A stretch of 7,599 nucleotides of DNA from a bacterium. Its GTDB lineage: Bacteria > 4484-113 > JAFGCY01. The stretch spans positions 1 to 7,599 of the forward strand of contig JADZFO010000024.1 of assembly GCA_020849855.1 (NCBI GenBank), read 5' to 3'. Position numbers and translations under genes: made by a program. Shown piece after piece: positions 1 through 6,005 of the stretch. Every line of letters starts with the position of its first letter. Position 1 is the first letter of the stretch. The notes below the pieces were generated by a model. That model made no database searches. It was not told the DNA's origin and saw only the letters and a list, made by a program, of their open reading frames with translations.

Positions 1-133
1 ATGTGAAGCCCTGAAGAGTTATTGTTCAAGATACAATTCCACTCGACCACACAGTGCTATCGGCCATCTGCCACCCACATCGCGCCTTCCGGCACTGAAT
101 AACCTGTTTGGCGGCCACACCTAGTCCCTTCCC
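1..133. other. Intergenic tail downstream of pyrG
   Basis: This stretch lies beyond the pyrG stop codon, out to the window edge. Both strands carry frequent stops; the best short frame on the minus strand begins with ATG and closes after 13 codons. I find no convincing hairpin followed by a T-run, so the pyrG terminator is not visible here. No gene is supported. Confidence 0.6.
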
Positions 134-1822
134 CTAGCCCTGGCCGTTCGCCGCGCTGGCGTGTACCGGCAGGGCGGAGCCCATGGCCGCAGAGCTGACG
201 CGCTGGACCTCGCGTTCCTCTTCACTGCGCGTCATCAGCATGCGCTCGACGAATTTGTGGAAGAGCGGGTGCGGGCGGGTCGGGCGGCCCTTGAACTCGG
301 GGTGGAACTGCACCGCCAGGAAGTAGGGGTGGTCCTTCAGCTCCACGATCTCCATCAGCTCACCGTCCGGGCTGGTGCCGGAGAAGACCAGGCCATGCTG
401 CTGCAGGATCTCGTGGTACTTGGGGTTGACCTCCCAGCGGTGGCGGTGGCGCTCAGAAATCTTGCTGGTGCCATAGGCCTCCGCCGCCAGCGAGCCCTTG
501 AGCAGCTTGCAGGGATAGGCGCCCAGGCGCATCGTGCCGCCCTTGGTTTCCACGCCGCGCTGGTGCTCCATCAGGTCGATCACGGGGTGCGGAGTGTCGG
601 GGTCGAACTCGGTGCTGTTCGCGCCGCCAAGGTTGCAAACATTGCGGGCGAACTCGATCACCGCCACCTGCAGGCCGACGCAGAGGCCAAAGAAGGGCAG
701 CTTGTTCTCGCGGGCGTACTTGATGGCCTCCATTTTGCCTTCCATGCCGCGATAGCCGAAGCCGTAGGGGATCAGCACGCCGTCCACCTTGCGCAGGCGG
801 CGCTCGACGGTGTCGCGGGTCAGGCGCTCGGCGTCGATCCAGACCAGCTCAAGGATCGCGCGGTGGTGGATCGCCGAGTGGTTGATGCTCTCGATGATGG
901 AGAGGTAAGCGTCCTTGAGCGCGTTGTACTTGCCCACCACGGCCACGCGCACCGAGCGCTGGCGGTTATGCAGCTTGTCGCGCATGCGCTCCCACTCGGT
1001 CAGGTCCGGGCGGCGGCTTTCAAGGCCGAGCAGCTCGGTGACCTGGCGGCCGAAGGCCTGCTCTTCCAGCAGGGCCGGGACGTCGTAGATCGAGTTCGAG
1101 TCGAGGCCTTCGATGACGTGCTCGGGCTGCACATCGCAAAAGAGGGCGATCTTTTGCTTGACTTCCTTGTTCATCGGGCGCGCCGTGCGGCAGACGATGA
1201 TGTCGGGCTGGATACCGATGCCTCGCATCTCGGCCACCGAGTGCTGGGTCAGCTTGGTCTTCAGCTCGCCGCCGGATTCGAGATAGGGGATCAGGGTGAC
1301 GTGGATATTGATCGCGTTACCACGGCCGACCTCGTTCTTGAACTGGCGGATGGCTTCAAGGTAGGGCAGGCCCTCGATGTCGCCGACGGTGCCGCCGGTC
1401 TCGCAGATCACGATGTCGGCGCGGGTCTTGAGCGCCAGCAGGCGCAGGCGGGCCTTGATCTCGTCGGTGATGTGGGGGATCACCTGCACGCAGCGGCCGA
1501 GGTACTCGCCCTCGCGCTCCTTGGCGATCACCGAGCTGTAGATCTGGCCGGTGGTGACGTTGCTGTAGCGGCTGAGGTCCTCGTCCATGAAGCGCTCATA
1601 GTGGCCAAGGTCGAGGTCGGTCTCGGCGCCGTCGTCGGTGACGAAGACTTCGCCGTGCTGGATCGGGCTCATGGTGCCGGCGTCGACGTTGATATAGGGG
1701 TCGAACTTGAGCACACCGACCTTATAGCCCTGGGCCTTGAGCAGCAGGCCCAGCGAGGCCGAGATGATGCCCTTGCCGATGCTGCTGACGTTGCCGCCGG
1801 TGATGAAAATGTACTTGGTCAT
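134..1822 (-). CDS. pyrG: CTP synthase (glutamine-hydrolysing)
   Basis: Cytosolic enzyme that makes CTP from UTP, ATP and glutamine, the last step of pyrimidine nucleotide synthesis. The 562-residue product is close to the usual 530-560. The N-terminal synthetase domain (about 1-270) has the P-loop-like GGNVSSIGKG (residues 9-18), DPYINVDAGTMSP, HGEVFVTDDGAETDLDLGHYERF and GGTVGDIE. The C-terminal class I glutamine amidotransferase domain (about 290-530) has the nucleophile Cys381 in GLCVGLQ, with His507 and Glu509 in QFHPEF completing the triad. GGTMRLG and ERHRHR are also present. The ATG at 1822 fits the family N-terminus (MTKYIF); GGAAGAGG lies about 10 nt upstream. Several usually fixed positions differ: Asn11 (normally Val), Leu191 in KTKLTQ (normally Pro, in the UTP/CTP loop), Tyr353 in PYGFG (normally PGGFG, oxyanion-hole loop) and Trp463 in HRHRWEVN. 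Residues from about 532 form a low-complexity tail. No eno or kdsA neighbour is seen. Identification is certain; the effect of the substitutions is not known. Confidence 0.98.
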   Translation of the reverse strand: MTKYIFITGGNVSSIGKGIISASLGLLLKAQGYKVGVLKFDPYINVDAGTMSPIQHGEVFVTDDGAETDLDLGHYERFMDEDLSRYSNVTTGQIYSSVIAKEREGEYLGRCVQVIPHITDEIKARLRLLALKTRADIVICETGGTVGDIEGLPYLEAIRQFKNEVGRGNAINIHVTLIPYLESGGELKTKLTQHSVAEMRGIGIQPDIIVCRTARPMNKEVKQKIALFCDVQPEHVIEGLDSNSIYDVPALLEEQAFGRQVTELLGLESRRPDLTEWERMRDKLHNRQRSVRVAVVGKYNALKDAYLSIIESINHSAIHHRAILELVWIDAERLTRDTVERRLRKVDGVLIPYGFGYRGMEGKMEAIKYARENKLPFFGLCVGLQVAVIEFARNVCNLGGANSTEFDPDTPHPVIDLMEHQRGVETKGGTMRLGAYPCKLLKGSLAAEAYGTSKISERHRHRWEVNPKYHEILQQHGLVFSGTSPDGELMEIVELKDHPYFLAVQFHPEFKGRPTRPHPLFHKFVERMLMTRSEEEREVQRVSSAAMGSALPVHASAANGQG

Positions 1823-1923
1823 GGGGACTATACCTCTTCCGGCGGCCTTCCTGCGTATCGCCGCCGCGGAATCCTAGCACGAAGGCCCGCATCAGTACTA
1901 GCCTAACGGCGTGGGGTATTGAC

Positions 1924-1965
1924 TTTGAGACAAGGGCTATCCCTGCGCGGAGAGTGGGTCTCAAA
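1924..1965 (-). promoter_or_regulatory. Inverted repeat and weak promoter candidate upstream of pyrG
   Basis: A perfect 8-bp inverted repeat, TTTGAGAC (1924-1931) and GTCTCAAA (1958-1965), encloses 26 nt that hold a smaller GGG-CTAT-CCC hairpin. On the minus strand the outer arm includes TTGAGA (5/6 match to -35, 1964-1959). Seventeen nt later comes GATAGC (1941-1936), only a 3/6 match to -10. If used, transcription would start near 1929 and leave a leader of about 107 nt before pyrG. The repeat arms would then overlap -35 and the start point, as an operator might. It could equally be a 3' structure of the upstream minus-strand gene, but no T-run follows. Confidence 0.25.
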
Positions 1966-1993
1966 ATGCCCGCGAGACGCGCGTAGTTGTCTT

Positions 1994-4456
1994 CTATCTG
2001 CCCAGAACTGCCCCGGCGGGGCCCTGCGGGCCGGCCTGCCAAGGCTGTCCTGACGAGGAAGGAGCTTCTATTTGTACCTCGAAGGGCTCCACGCCGGGCT
2101 TCATGAACCAGCGGCAGGAGCTGTCGTCCCGTTTCACTGGCTGGGTGATGTCGAGCGCCGAGCCGTCAAAATCAAAGGCTGCCAGCAGCGCCGGCGGAAG
2201 ACTATCGTCATAGTGCTCGCGATCGTTCTGATACTGCAGCAAAAAGCCTGCGCGGTTACGCAGGAAGAAATCCTGGCGCTGTTTTGAGTTGCTGTCGGCG
2301 GCAGCGATCAGCTCGCCAAGCCCGGGCCAGTAGAGGCTTTGCCAGAGCAGCGTGGACTTTGCGTCGGCGCTGGCCAGCAGGCGGCCGTCAGCCGACCAGC
2401 GTTCAAAGCGCATGCCTTCAAGACAGTCACCAATTGCCGGTATATAGAAGTATGGCCCCATGGATCCGGTCCTGGAGACCGTTTCCAGCTCAAAGGCATA
2501 GTTGATCCAGTGCGGATTCAGGGCTGTGCCGCAGAGCAGCACCAGCTCACCATTTGGCACTTGCAGCCAGGCGTAGAAGTCCCGGGCCAGCGCCCAGGCC
2601 GGCAGCGGTAGCGCAAGGTGCAGATCCGCCTCGCGGGCCAGCTCGGCATAGCGCGCCTGCAGCTTCGCCGGCAGCGGTGCGGACAGCGTGATACCTCCCA
2701 GGAAGCGCTGGCCGGTGAGGGTGTCATAGCTGTCTGCAGTGCGGGGCTGGATATAAGGAAGCTCATAGGGCCGCAGGTCAGCATTGCCGGGGAAGAGCAG
2801 GGCCTGGCGGTACATCTCCTTGGTCGGCAGCATGAAGCCTTCTTGGCTGAACTGCACCTGCGGAAACTGCGTGGCGTTGTCCTGGCTTTGGTAGCTACCG
2901 CTCTGGCTGATCTGCCAGGGCTGCTCAAACTTAATCGGCAGGGGCGGATCCGGCGGGGCATAACCCAGGCGCGCGTTCAGCGCCTTCACTGCTTCGGCAT
3001 AAGCGCTGTATTGCCCGTCCTTCAGTTCAACAAGCTGCGTCATCGACTCCAGCAGGGCCAGTTCCGCGAGGTACCAGTCCAGGGCTTCATACTGCGCGCT
3101 GTAAGGATTGGCCGGGTCAGCGGGCGGGCGGGCGATGCAGTGCAGCCTGTTCTCGCGTGTGTTCATGATCGATTGGCGCTCAATAACCAGGCGTGGCAGT
3201 ACCGGCTCGCCGCTGAAGCGCTGGGGGCCATCGGACCTTCCTTCGTGCGGTGATGGCAGGTCCGGGTCGACCAGACCAAGCTGAACCTGGGCTTCGAACA
3301 TGTCTTTCAACTGATCTGGATCCAGCGGCCATCCCATGTTCGAGCGGCTGTGGTCGTAGGGTGTCTCGGGATCGACCGGACTGCCGTCATAGTCGAAGAT
3401 CAGTGTGCGCACTTCTTCACCTTTGACGGAGAGCTCTTTAATTGTGGAGTAACAGCTGCGAGAACTTAGCCAGCAATCCGTTGCCACTGCCTCGGCTTCA
3501 AGCCTGGCCATGCCGGGCCAGTAGAAAAGCCGCCAGTTGCTGTAGAAATCCGTGTTGGGCGGGTCAAGGGTGCCCAGCAGACGGCCCTGGCGGTCATAAC
3601 GGTACCAGCGCTCGCCTTCAACGCTGTAATAGGGGCCGCCCATGTACTTCTTGCCCAGTTCGCCGTAGCAGAGGATGTCGCCGTTCGGAACAAAGATACA
3701 TTCAACCGGCGGGCTCTGGGCCAGCCAGGCCGGCACGCGCGGGAAATCCAGCGCTTCGATGAAGTCGCTGAGCCTGACCGCGCTGTCCAGCTCCAGGGCG
3801 TCCCAGTCCAGCGGCGCCACGATAGCAATCCAGTCCATGGGTTGGCCGCCCCAGTCCTCGGCCGACAGCATGTCCAGGCCAAGGGTCTCGCCCACAGTCG
3901 GCCGGTCAAAGCGGTACTCGTCCCGGATGCCGTTGATGAACTGCGGGATCAGAAAGCCCTCTGGCGAGATGGTCTTAATTGTGACCCGCCAGCCTTCGGG
4001 AACCTCAAAGGGCTCGCCGCCGTTGGAATAGGTGAGGTGCAGGTACAGCTTGTAGGGCTCACTGGTCAAACCTTTCAGGCGTTCGTAAGCCCAGAGGTCG
4101 ATTGGTGCATAGAGCCCGCGGTATGGATTGTCTGGATCATCCAGGGGACGCAGGCCGTCACAGAGCTGCTTAATCCGCGCCTGGTTGTTGACATAGGCAT
4201 CCACCGCGGACTCATGCTGCGCTGCCTCCTCTGAAAAGGGCACATCCCAGCTGGGCATCGGCATCGGCAGGAGTGCCTCAGGCTCGGACTTGGGTTCTGC
4301 GGCGTCTGTGGACGGCTCTGACTCGGCGCTGCCTCCTGAACTGGCACTGTGCTCATCCGCAGCGGCGGGATGCAGCGGCAGCAGGAATCGGGTCAGCAGC
4401 AGGAGAAGCAGCAGGTGTCGCAGCAAAGCGCTTTGCCGACAGCTGGCAGAATCCAC
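1994..4456 (-). CDS. Secreted protein of unknown function with internal duplication
   Basis: I do not recognise this family. I start it at GTG 4456 (820 aa), because GAGGTG (4466-4461) lies directly upstream and the N-terminus becomes a normal Sec signal peptide: Arg7 and Arg13, a Leu-rich core (about 15-28) and AAA (31-33) before Asp-Glu. The frame stays open to ATG 4633, but that extension would run through the dinB terminator and into dinB, and would bury the signal peptide about 60 residues inside. A Ser/Glu/Pro-rich linker (about 34-71) follows. Two related halves, about 87-362 and 428-769, share DPxNPYxxxY, VPNG(D/E)(3-4 residues)CG-like, GPY(Y/F), (D/A)xxGRLL, YWPG and FD(Y/F)DGSxxD in the same order. 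There is no C-terminal membrane segment, so the product is probably periplasmic or extracellular. The C-terminus ends in a short Gly/Pro/Gln-rich tail. The gene has its own promoter candidate and appears monocistronic. No catalytic motif is evident. Confidence 0.8.
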   Translation of the reverse strand: MDSASCRQSALLRHLLLLLLLTRFLLPLHPAAADEHSASSGGSAESEPSTDAAEPKSEPEALLPMPMPSWDVPFSEEAAQHESAVDAYVNNQARIKQLCDGLRPLDDPDNPYRGLYAPIDLWAYERLKGLTSEPYKLYLHLTYSNGGEPFEVPEGWRVTIKTISPEGFLIPQFINGIRDEYRFDRPTVGETLGLDMLSAEDWGGQPMDWIAIVAPLDWDALELDSAVRLSDFIEALDFPRVPAWLAQSPPVECIFVPNGDILCYGELGKKYMGGPYYSVEGERWYRYDRQGRLLGTLDPPNTDFYSNWRLFYWPGMARLEAEAVATDCWLSSRSCYSTIKELSVKGEEVRTLIFDYDGSPVDPETPYDHSRSNMGWPLDPDQLKDMFEAQVQLGLVDPDLPSPHEGRSDGPQRFSGEPVLPRLVIERQSIMNTRENRLHCIARPPADPANPYSAQYEALDWYLAELALLESMTQLVELKDGQYSAYAEAVKALNARLGYAPPDPPLPIKFEQPWQISQSGSYQSQDNATQFPQVQFSQEGFMLPTKEMYRQALLFPGNADLRPYELPYIQPRTADSYDTLTGQRFLGGITLSAPLPAKLQARYAELAREADLHLALPLPAWALARDFYAWLQVPNGELVLLCGTALNPHWINYAFELETVSRTGSMGPYFYIPAIGDCLEGMRFERWSADGRLLASADAKSTLLWQSLYWPGLGELIAAADSNSKQRQDFFLRNRAGFLLQYQNDREHYDDSLPPALLAAFDFDGSALDITQPVKRDDSSCRWFMKPGVEPFEVQIEAPSSSGQPWQAGPQGPAGAVLGR
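2150..3175 (-). repeat. Protein-level repeat unit B of the secreted unknown
   Basis: Residues about 428-769 of the 820-aa product. Markers in order: DPANPYSAQY (447-456), VPNGELVLLCG (633-643), GPYF, SADGRLL, LYWPGLGELIA (708-718) and FDFDGSALD (761-769). They match unit A one for one, but the spacing between the first two markers is longer than in A. The similarity is visible only in protein, so the duplication is old. Confidence 0.75.
3371..4198 (-). repeat. Protein-level repeat unit A of the secreted unknown
   Basis: Residues about 87-362 of the 820-aa product. Markers in order: DPDNPYRGLY (107-116), VPNGDILCYG (256-265), GPYY, DRQGRLL, FYWPGMARLEA (311-321) and FDYDGSPVD (354-362). Each has a counterpart in unit B. 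About 65 residues without repeat markers separate the two units. Confidence 0.75.
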
Positions 4457-4471
4457 AGGCCACCTCGGAGG

Positions 4472-4488
4472 AGAATCAGCCGATTCTA
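4472..4488 (-). promoter_or_regulatory. Candidate -10 and overlapping palindrome for the secreted unknown
   Basis: On the minus strand TAGAAT (4488-4483) matches the -10 consensus at 5 of 6 positions, about 27 nt before the GTG start; no good -35 is present at 16-18 nt. A perfect palindrome with 6-bp arms, AGAATC-AGCC-GATTCT (4472-4487 on the plus strand), covers five bases of the -10 and the predicted start point near 4476. That placement would suit an operator. The element lies just past the dinB terminator, supporting separate transcription of this gene. Confidence 0.4.
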
Positions 4489-4520
4489 GCGCGGCGTTGC
4501 CTTCCAAGCAGTCAGGCCCG

Positions 4521-4557
4521 TAAAACAAAACAGAAAGGCCGGGGACTAGCCCCGGCC
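4521..4557 (-). terminator. Rho-independent terminator of the tetR-dinB unit
   Basis: On the minus strand an 8-bp GC stem, GGCCGGGG / CCCCGGCC (4557-4550 and 4544-4537), with a 5-nt loop, is followed directly by the T-rich tract TTTCTGTTTTGTTTT. It begins 17 nt after the dinB stop codon. This is a textbook intrinsic terminator for the minus strand; on the plus strand no T-run follows. Confidence 0.92.
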
Positions 4558-4574
4558 CTCCAGGTTCAGCCTGA

Positions 4575-5099
4575 TTAGCCCGCGGCCTGAGCCTTGGGGA
4601 AGAAGTCCGGCATCTCGTCGGCGCTGGGACCATAGATGCTGGGAACCGCCACGTTCAGCATGCGCAGATAGACGCTGAGCTGGCCGCGGTGGTGGTAGAT
4701 GTGGTTGAGCATGATGGTCCGGGCCACTGCCGCACGTGGACGGGCGAAGAGCACCTGCTCACCGGCGGTCAGTTTCCACTCGCTGTGTGCCCATTCGTCG
4801 CTCAGCGTTGGCAGGGTCTGGCGCAGAAACTCCAGGCTCTGGTCAAAGGCGGCCAGGATCTGGGCCTTGTTCTCGGGAGCCGGCGGCTTGCTCATCTCAC
4901 TTATGTCCATGCTGTCCTTGAGCAGCATGCCAAGGATGCCCTGCGGCGCTCCGGCGATATGGTGCGCCAGATAACCCAGGGTCATGCTCTTTTCGTGCGG
5001 CTGCCAGGCGAGCTGGTCTTCGGGCAGGCGCTCGAGGCAATTGCGGGTTGCCAGAGCCTCCTGCTCATACTCTGCCAGCAGGTTCTGCATCATGCTCAT
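4575..5099 (-). CDS. DinB-family metal-dependent four-helix protein
   Basis: Predicted cytosolic DinB/YfiT-like four-helix protein, 174 aa, typical for the family. Members bind a metal through three His; some are thiol-dependent transferases (bacillithiol, mycothiol) and many are uncharacterised. Visible signatures are WQPHEKSMTLGYLAHHIAG (residues 32-50), giving His46 or His47 as first ligand, and NHIYHHRGQLSVYLR (132-146), giving His133 and His137. The family ending with VPSIYGPSADE follows. ATG 5099 is chosen because AAAGGAG (5115-5109) sits 9 nt upstream and the family N-terminus (QNLLAEYEQEA) follows at once; the frame stays open to 5288, but that stretch overlaps tetR and has no family resemblance. 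It lies 91 nt after tetR on the same strand, with a terminator just behind it, so it is probably co-transcribed with and controlled by that regulator. The chemical substrate cannot be read from the sequence. Not to be confused with E. coli dinB (DNA polymerase IV). Confidence 0.9.
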   Translation of the reverse strand: MSMMQNLLAEYEQEALATRNCLERLPEDQLAWQPHEKSMTLGYLAHHIAGAPQGILGMLLKDSMDISEMSKPPAPENKAQILAAFDQSLEFLRQTLPTLSDEWAHSEWKLTAGEQVLFARPRAAVARTIMLNHIYHHRGQLSVYLRMLNVAVPSIYGPSADEMPDFFPKAQAAG

Positions 5100-5115
5100 A
5101 ACCCCATTCTCCTTT

Positions 5116-5138
5116 GCGGCGCTGCCTTGCGCAGCCGC
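5116..5138 (-). other. Hairpin abutting the dinB ribosome binding site
   Basis: In the tetR-dinB gap the minus-strand RNA can fold GCGGC-UGC / GCA-GC-GCCGC around a GCAAG loop, with a 2-nt bulge in the 3' arm. It ends exactly at the 5' edge of AAAGGAG. There is no T-run after it, so it is not an intrinsic terminator. It may protect the dinB message or tune its translation. Confidence 0.4.
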
Positions 5139-5190
5139 CCGCCTCTCCCGGGCACCCTTGATTGCGGCCGTCCCGGCTGGCCGTGGAGGC

Positions 5191-5874
5191 TCAGCCCCCG
5201 GCGGGGCCGCTGACCTTGAGGAGCAGCAGGCCCATGATGTAGTCACGCACGTGGCGCAGGCTGACCGGGACGACGTCCGGCGGCGCACCGGCCTTGCGCA
5301 GTATGATCCCGCCCTGGATGGCGGAAATGAAAAGCCGCGCCAGGCCCATGGAGTCCAGGCTGCGGCCGCGGCTCTGTGCGGCTTCCTCGATCAGTCCGCC
5401 CAGGAATTCGCCCAGGCGGCTGAAGGAGCGCTCGGCGGACTGCCTCAGCTGCGGGTGGCTGACGGCGCATTCCTGCACCGTGGTCCCGATCAGGCAGCTT
5501 GCCGCGCTGCCCTGGGGCTCAAAGATGCTGATGAAGTGGTCCAGGCAGCCGCGCAGGCGCTCCAGCGGGCTGGGCTGGGCCATGAATGGCGCTGCGGCAA
5601 GCATCTGTGCGATGCCCTCGGTCCAGGCCTCCATGCAGGCTTCGGCCAGGGCTTCCTTGCCCTTAAAGTAGTGGAAGAAGGCGCCCTTGCTGACCCCCGC
5701 CGCCGCGCAGATCTGCTCCACGCTGGTCGCGCTGTAGCCGTTGTGCCGCACCAGGTCAATCCCGGCCTTGATCAGCCGCGTGCGCGCAGGTACATCCGAC
5801 TGGTTGGTATGTCCATCGGATGCCTGGTTCGCAGGCCGTGTTGGAACTGTGTTAGCGCCGCTCGCTCTTGGCAC
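5191..5874 (-). CDS. TetR/AcrR-family transcriptional repressor
   Basis: DNA-binding repressor, 227 aa. After a 30-residue polar N-terminal arm comes the TetR DNA-binding domain: RTRLIKAGIDLVRHNGYSATS (about 31-51) and the helix-turn-helix VEQICAAAGVSKGAFFHYFKGKE (52-74), with the family's YF-K-K-E ending. The C-terminal ligand domain contains SCLIGTTVQEC (126-136). From memory this lines up with GCLTVKLSAEV of E. coli NemR, placing Cys127 opposite its redox-sensing Cys106. The start is GTG 5874: an in-frame TAA lies about 9 nt upstream, no other ATG, GTG or TTG precedes the DNA-binding domain, and no Shine-Dalgarno is visible. The predicted transcription start is the G of this GTG, so translation may be leaderless. 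It is followed by the DinB gene, probably its target together with itself. Family assignment is firm; the ligand and the NemR comparison are inference. Confidence 0.93.
   Translation of the reverse strand: MPRASGANTVPTRPANQASDGHTNQSDVPARTRLIKAGIDLVRHNGYSATSVEQICAAAGVSKGAFFHYFKGKEALAEACMEAWTEGIAQMLAAAPFMAQPSPLERLRGCLDHFISIFEPQGSAASCLIGTTVQECAVSHPQLRQSAERSFSRLGEFLGGLIEEAAQSRGRSLDSMGLARLFISAIQGGIILRKAGAPPDVVPVSLRHVRDYIMGLLLLKVSGPAGG
5794..5813. promoter_or_regulatory. Second operator-like site inside tetR
   Basis: This 20-bp stretch matches 15 of 20 bases of the promoter operator region 5885-5904, sharing CCGAC, GTTGGTATGT and the CCGACnnGTTGG core. It lies 91 bp downstream within the N-terminal arm codons. 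Its symmetry is weaker (four of eight pairs). It could be an auxiliary site for repression, or chance within a coding sequence. Confidence 0.35.
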
Positions 5875-5909
5875 CTGACCAGTTTACCGACCAGTTGGTA
5901 TGTTGTCAA
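5875..5909 (-). promoter_or_regulatory. Sigma70-type promoter of tetR-dinB
   Basis: On the minus strand a perfect -35, TTGACA (5909-5904), is followed after exactly 17 nt by TAAACT (5886-5881), a 4/6 match to -10. The expected start point, 7 nt beyond, falls on 5874, the first base of the GTG start codon. The operator-like palindrome lies between the two hexamers. Confidence 0.75.
5885..5900. promoter_or_regulatory. Probable TetR operator in the tetR promoter
   Basis: TACCGACCAGTTGGTA is an imperfect 16-bp palindrome in which six of eight pairs match (TACC/GGTA, AC/GT). It occupies the spacer between -35 and -10 and touches the -10, the standard site for TetR autorepression. A direct repeat GACCAGTT (5877-5884 and 5889-5896) overlaps it with 12-nt periodicity. 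A related copy occurs inside tetR at 5794-5813. Confidence 0.6.
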
Positions 5910-5971
5910 GGAGGCATTGATCAACACGTCCTAACATGAGGGCGCGATCCGGGCAAAAGTTGTGGCATAAG

Positions 5972-6000
5972 ACTCTGGCAGTCCTGAGGCCTGCCGGAGT
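5972..6000 (+). promoter_or_regulatory. Hairpin sequestering the ribosome binding site of the PKD gene
   Basis: ACTCTGGCAG (5972-5981) and CTGCCGGAGT (5991-6000) pair over 10 bp, with a single U-G wobble in RNA, around a 9-nt loop. The 3' arm contains GGAG (5996-5999), the Shine-Dalgarno sequence 6 nt before ATG 6006. In the folded message the ribosome binding site would be hidden. No T-run follows on either strand, arguing against a terminator. No strong promoter is seen between 5910 and 5970; CATAAG (5966-5971) is a -10-like hexamer without a -35. Confidence 0.5.
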
Positions 6001-6005
6001 ATGAG

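Noticed and set aside
161-1906. Long plus-strand open frame of 581 codons opposite pyrG
   Set aside because: It is the antisense of a certain CTP synthase gene. The translation is repetitive Ala/Leu/Val/Asp/His-rich sequence typical of antisense frames in GC-rich genes, with no domain pattern.
1722-2042. Minus-strand open frame spanning the pyrG start and the end of the secreted gene
   Set aside because: It overlaps both real genes in another frame and has neither a ribosome site nor family resemblance.
5100-5288. N-terminal extension of the DinB protein to 5288
   Set aside because: The extension overlaps the 3' end of tetR, is Arg/Ser/Ala-rich without family similarity, and ATG 5099 has a strong AAAGGAG site.
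5917-5924. 8-bp palindrome TTGATCAA in the tetR-PKD intergenic region
   Set aside because: It is too short to stand out by itself, and it does not overlap a promoter element I can support.
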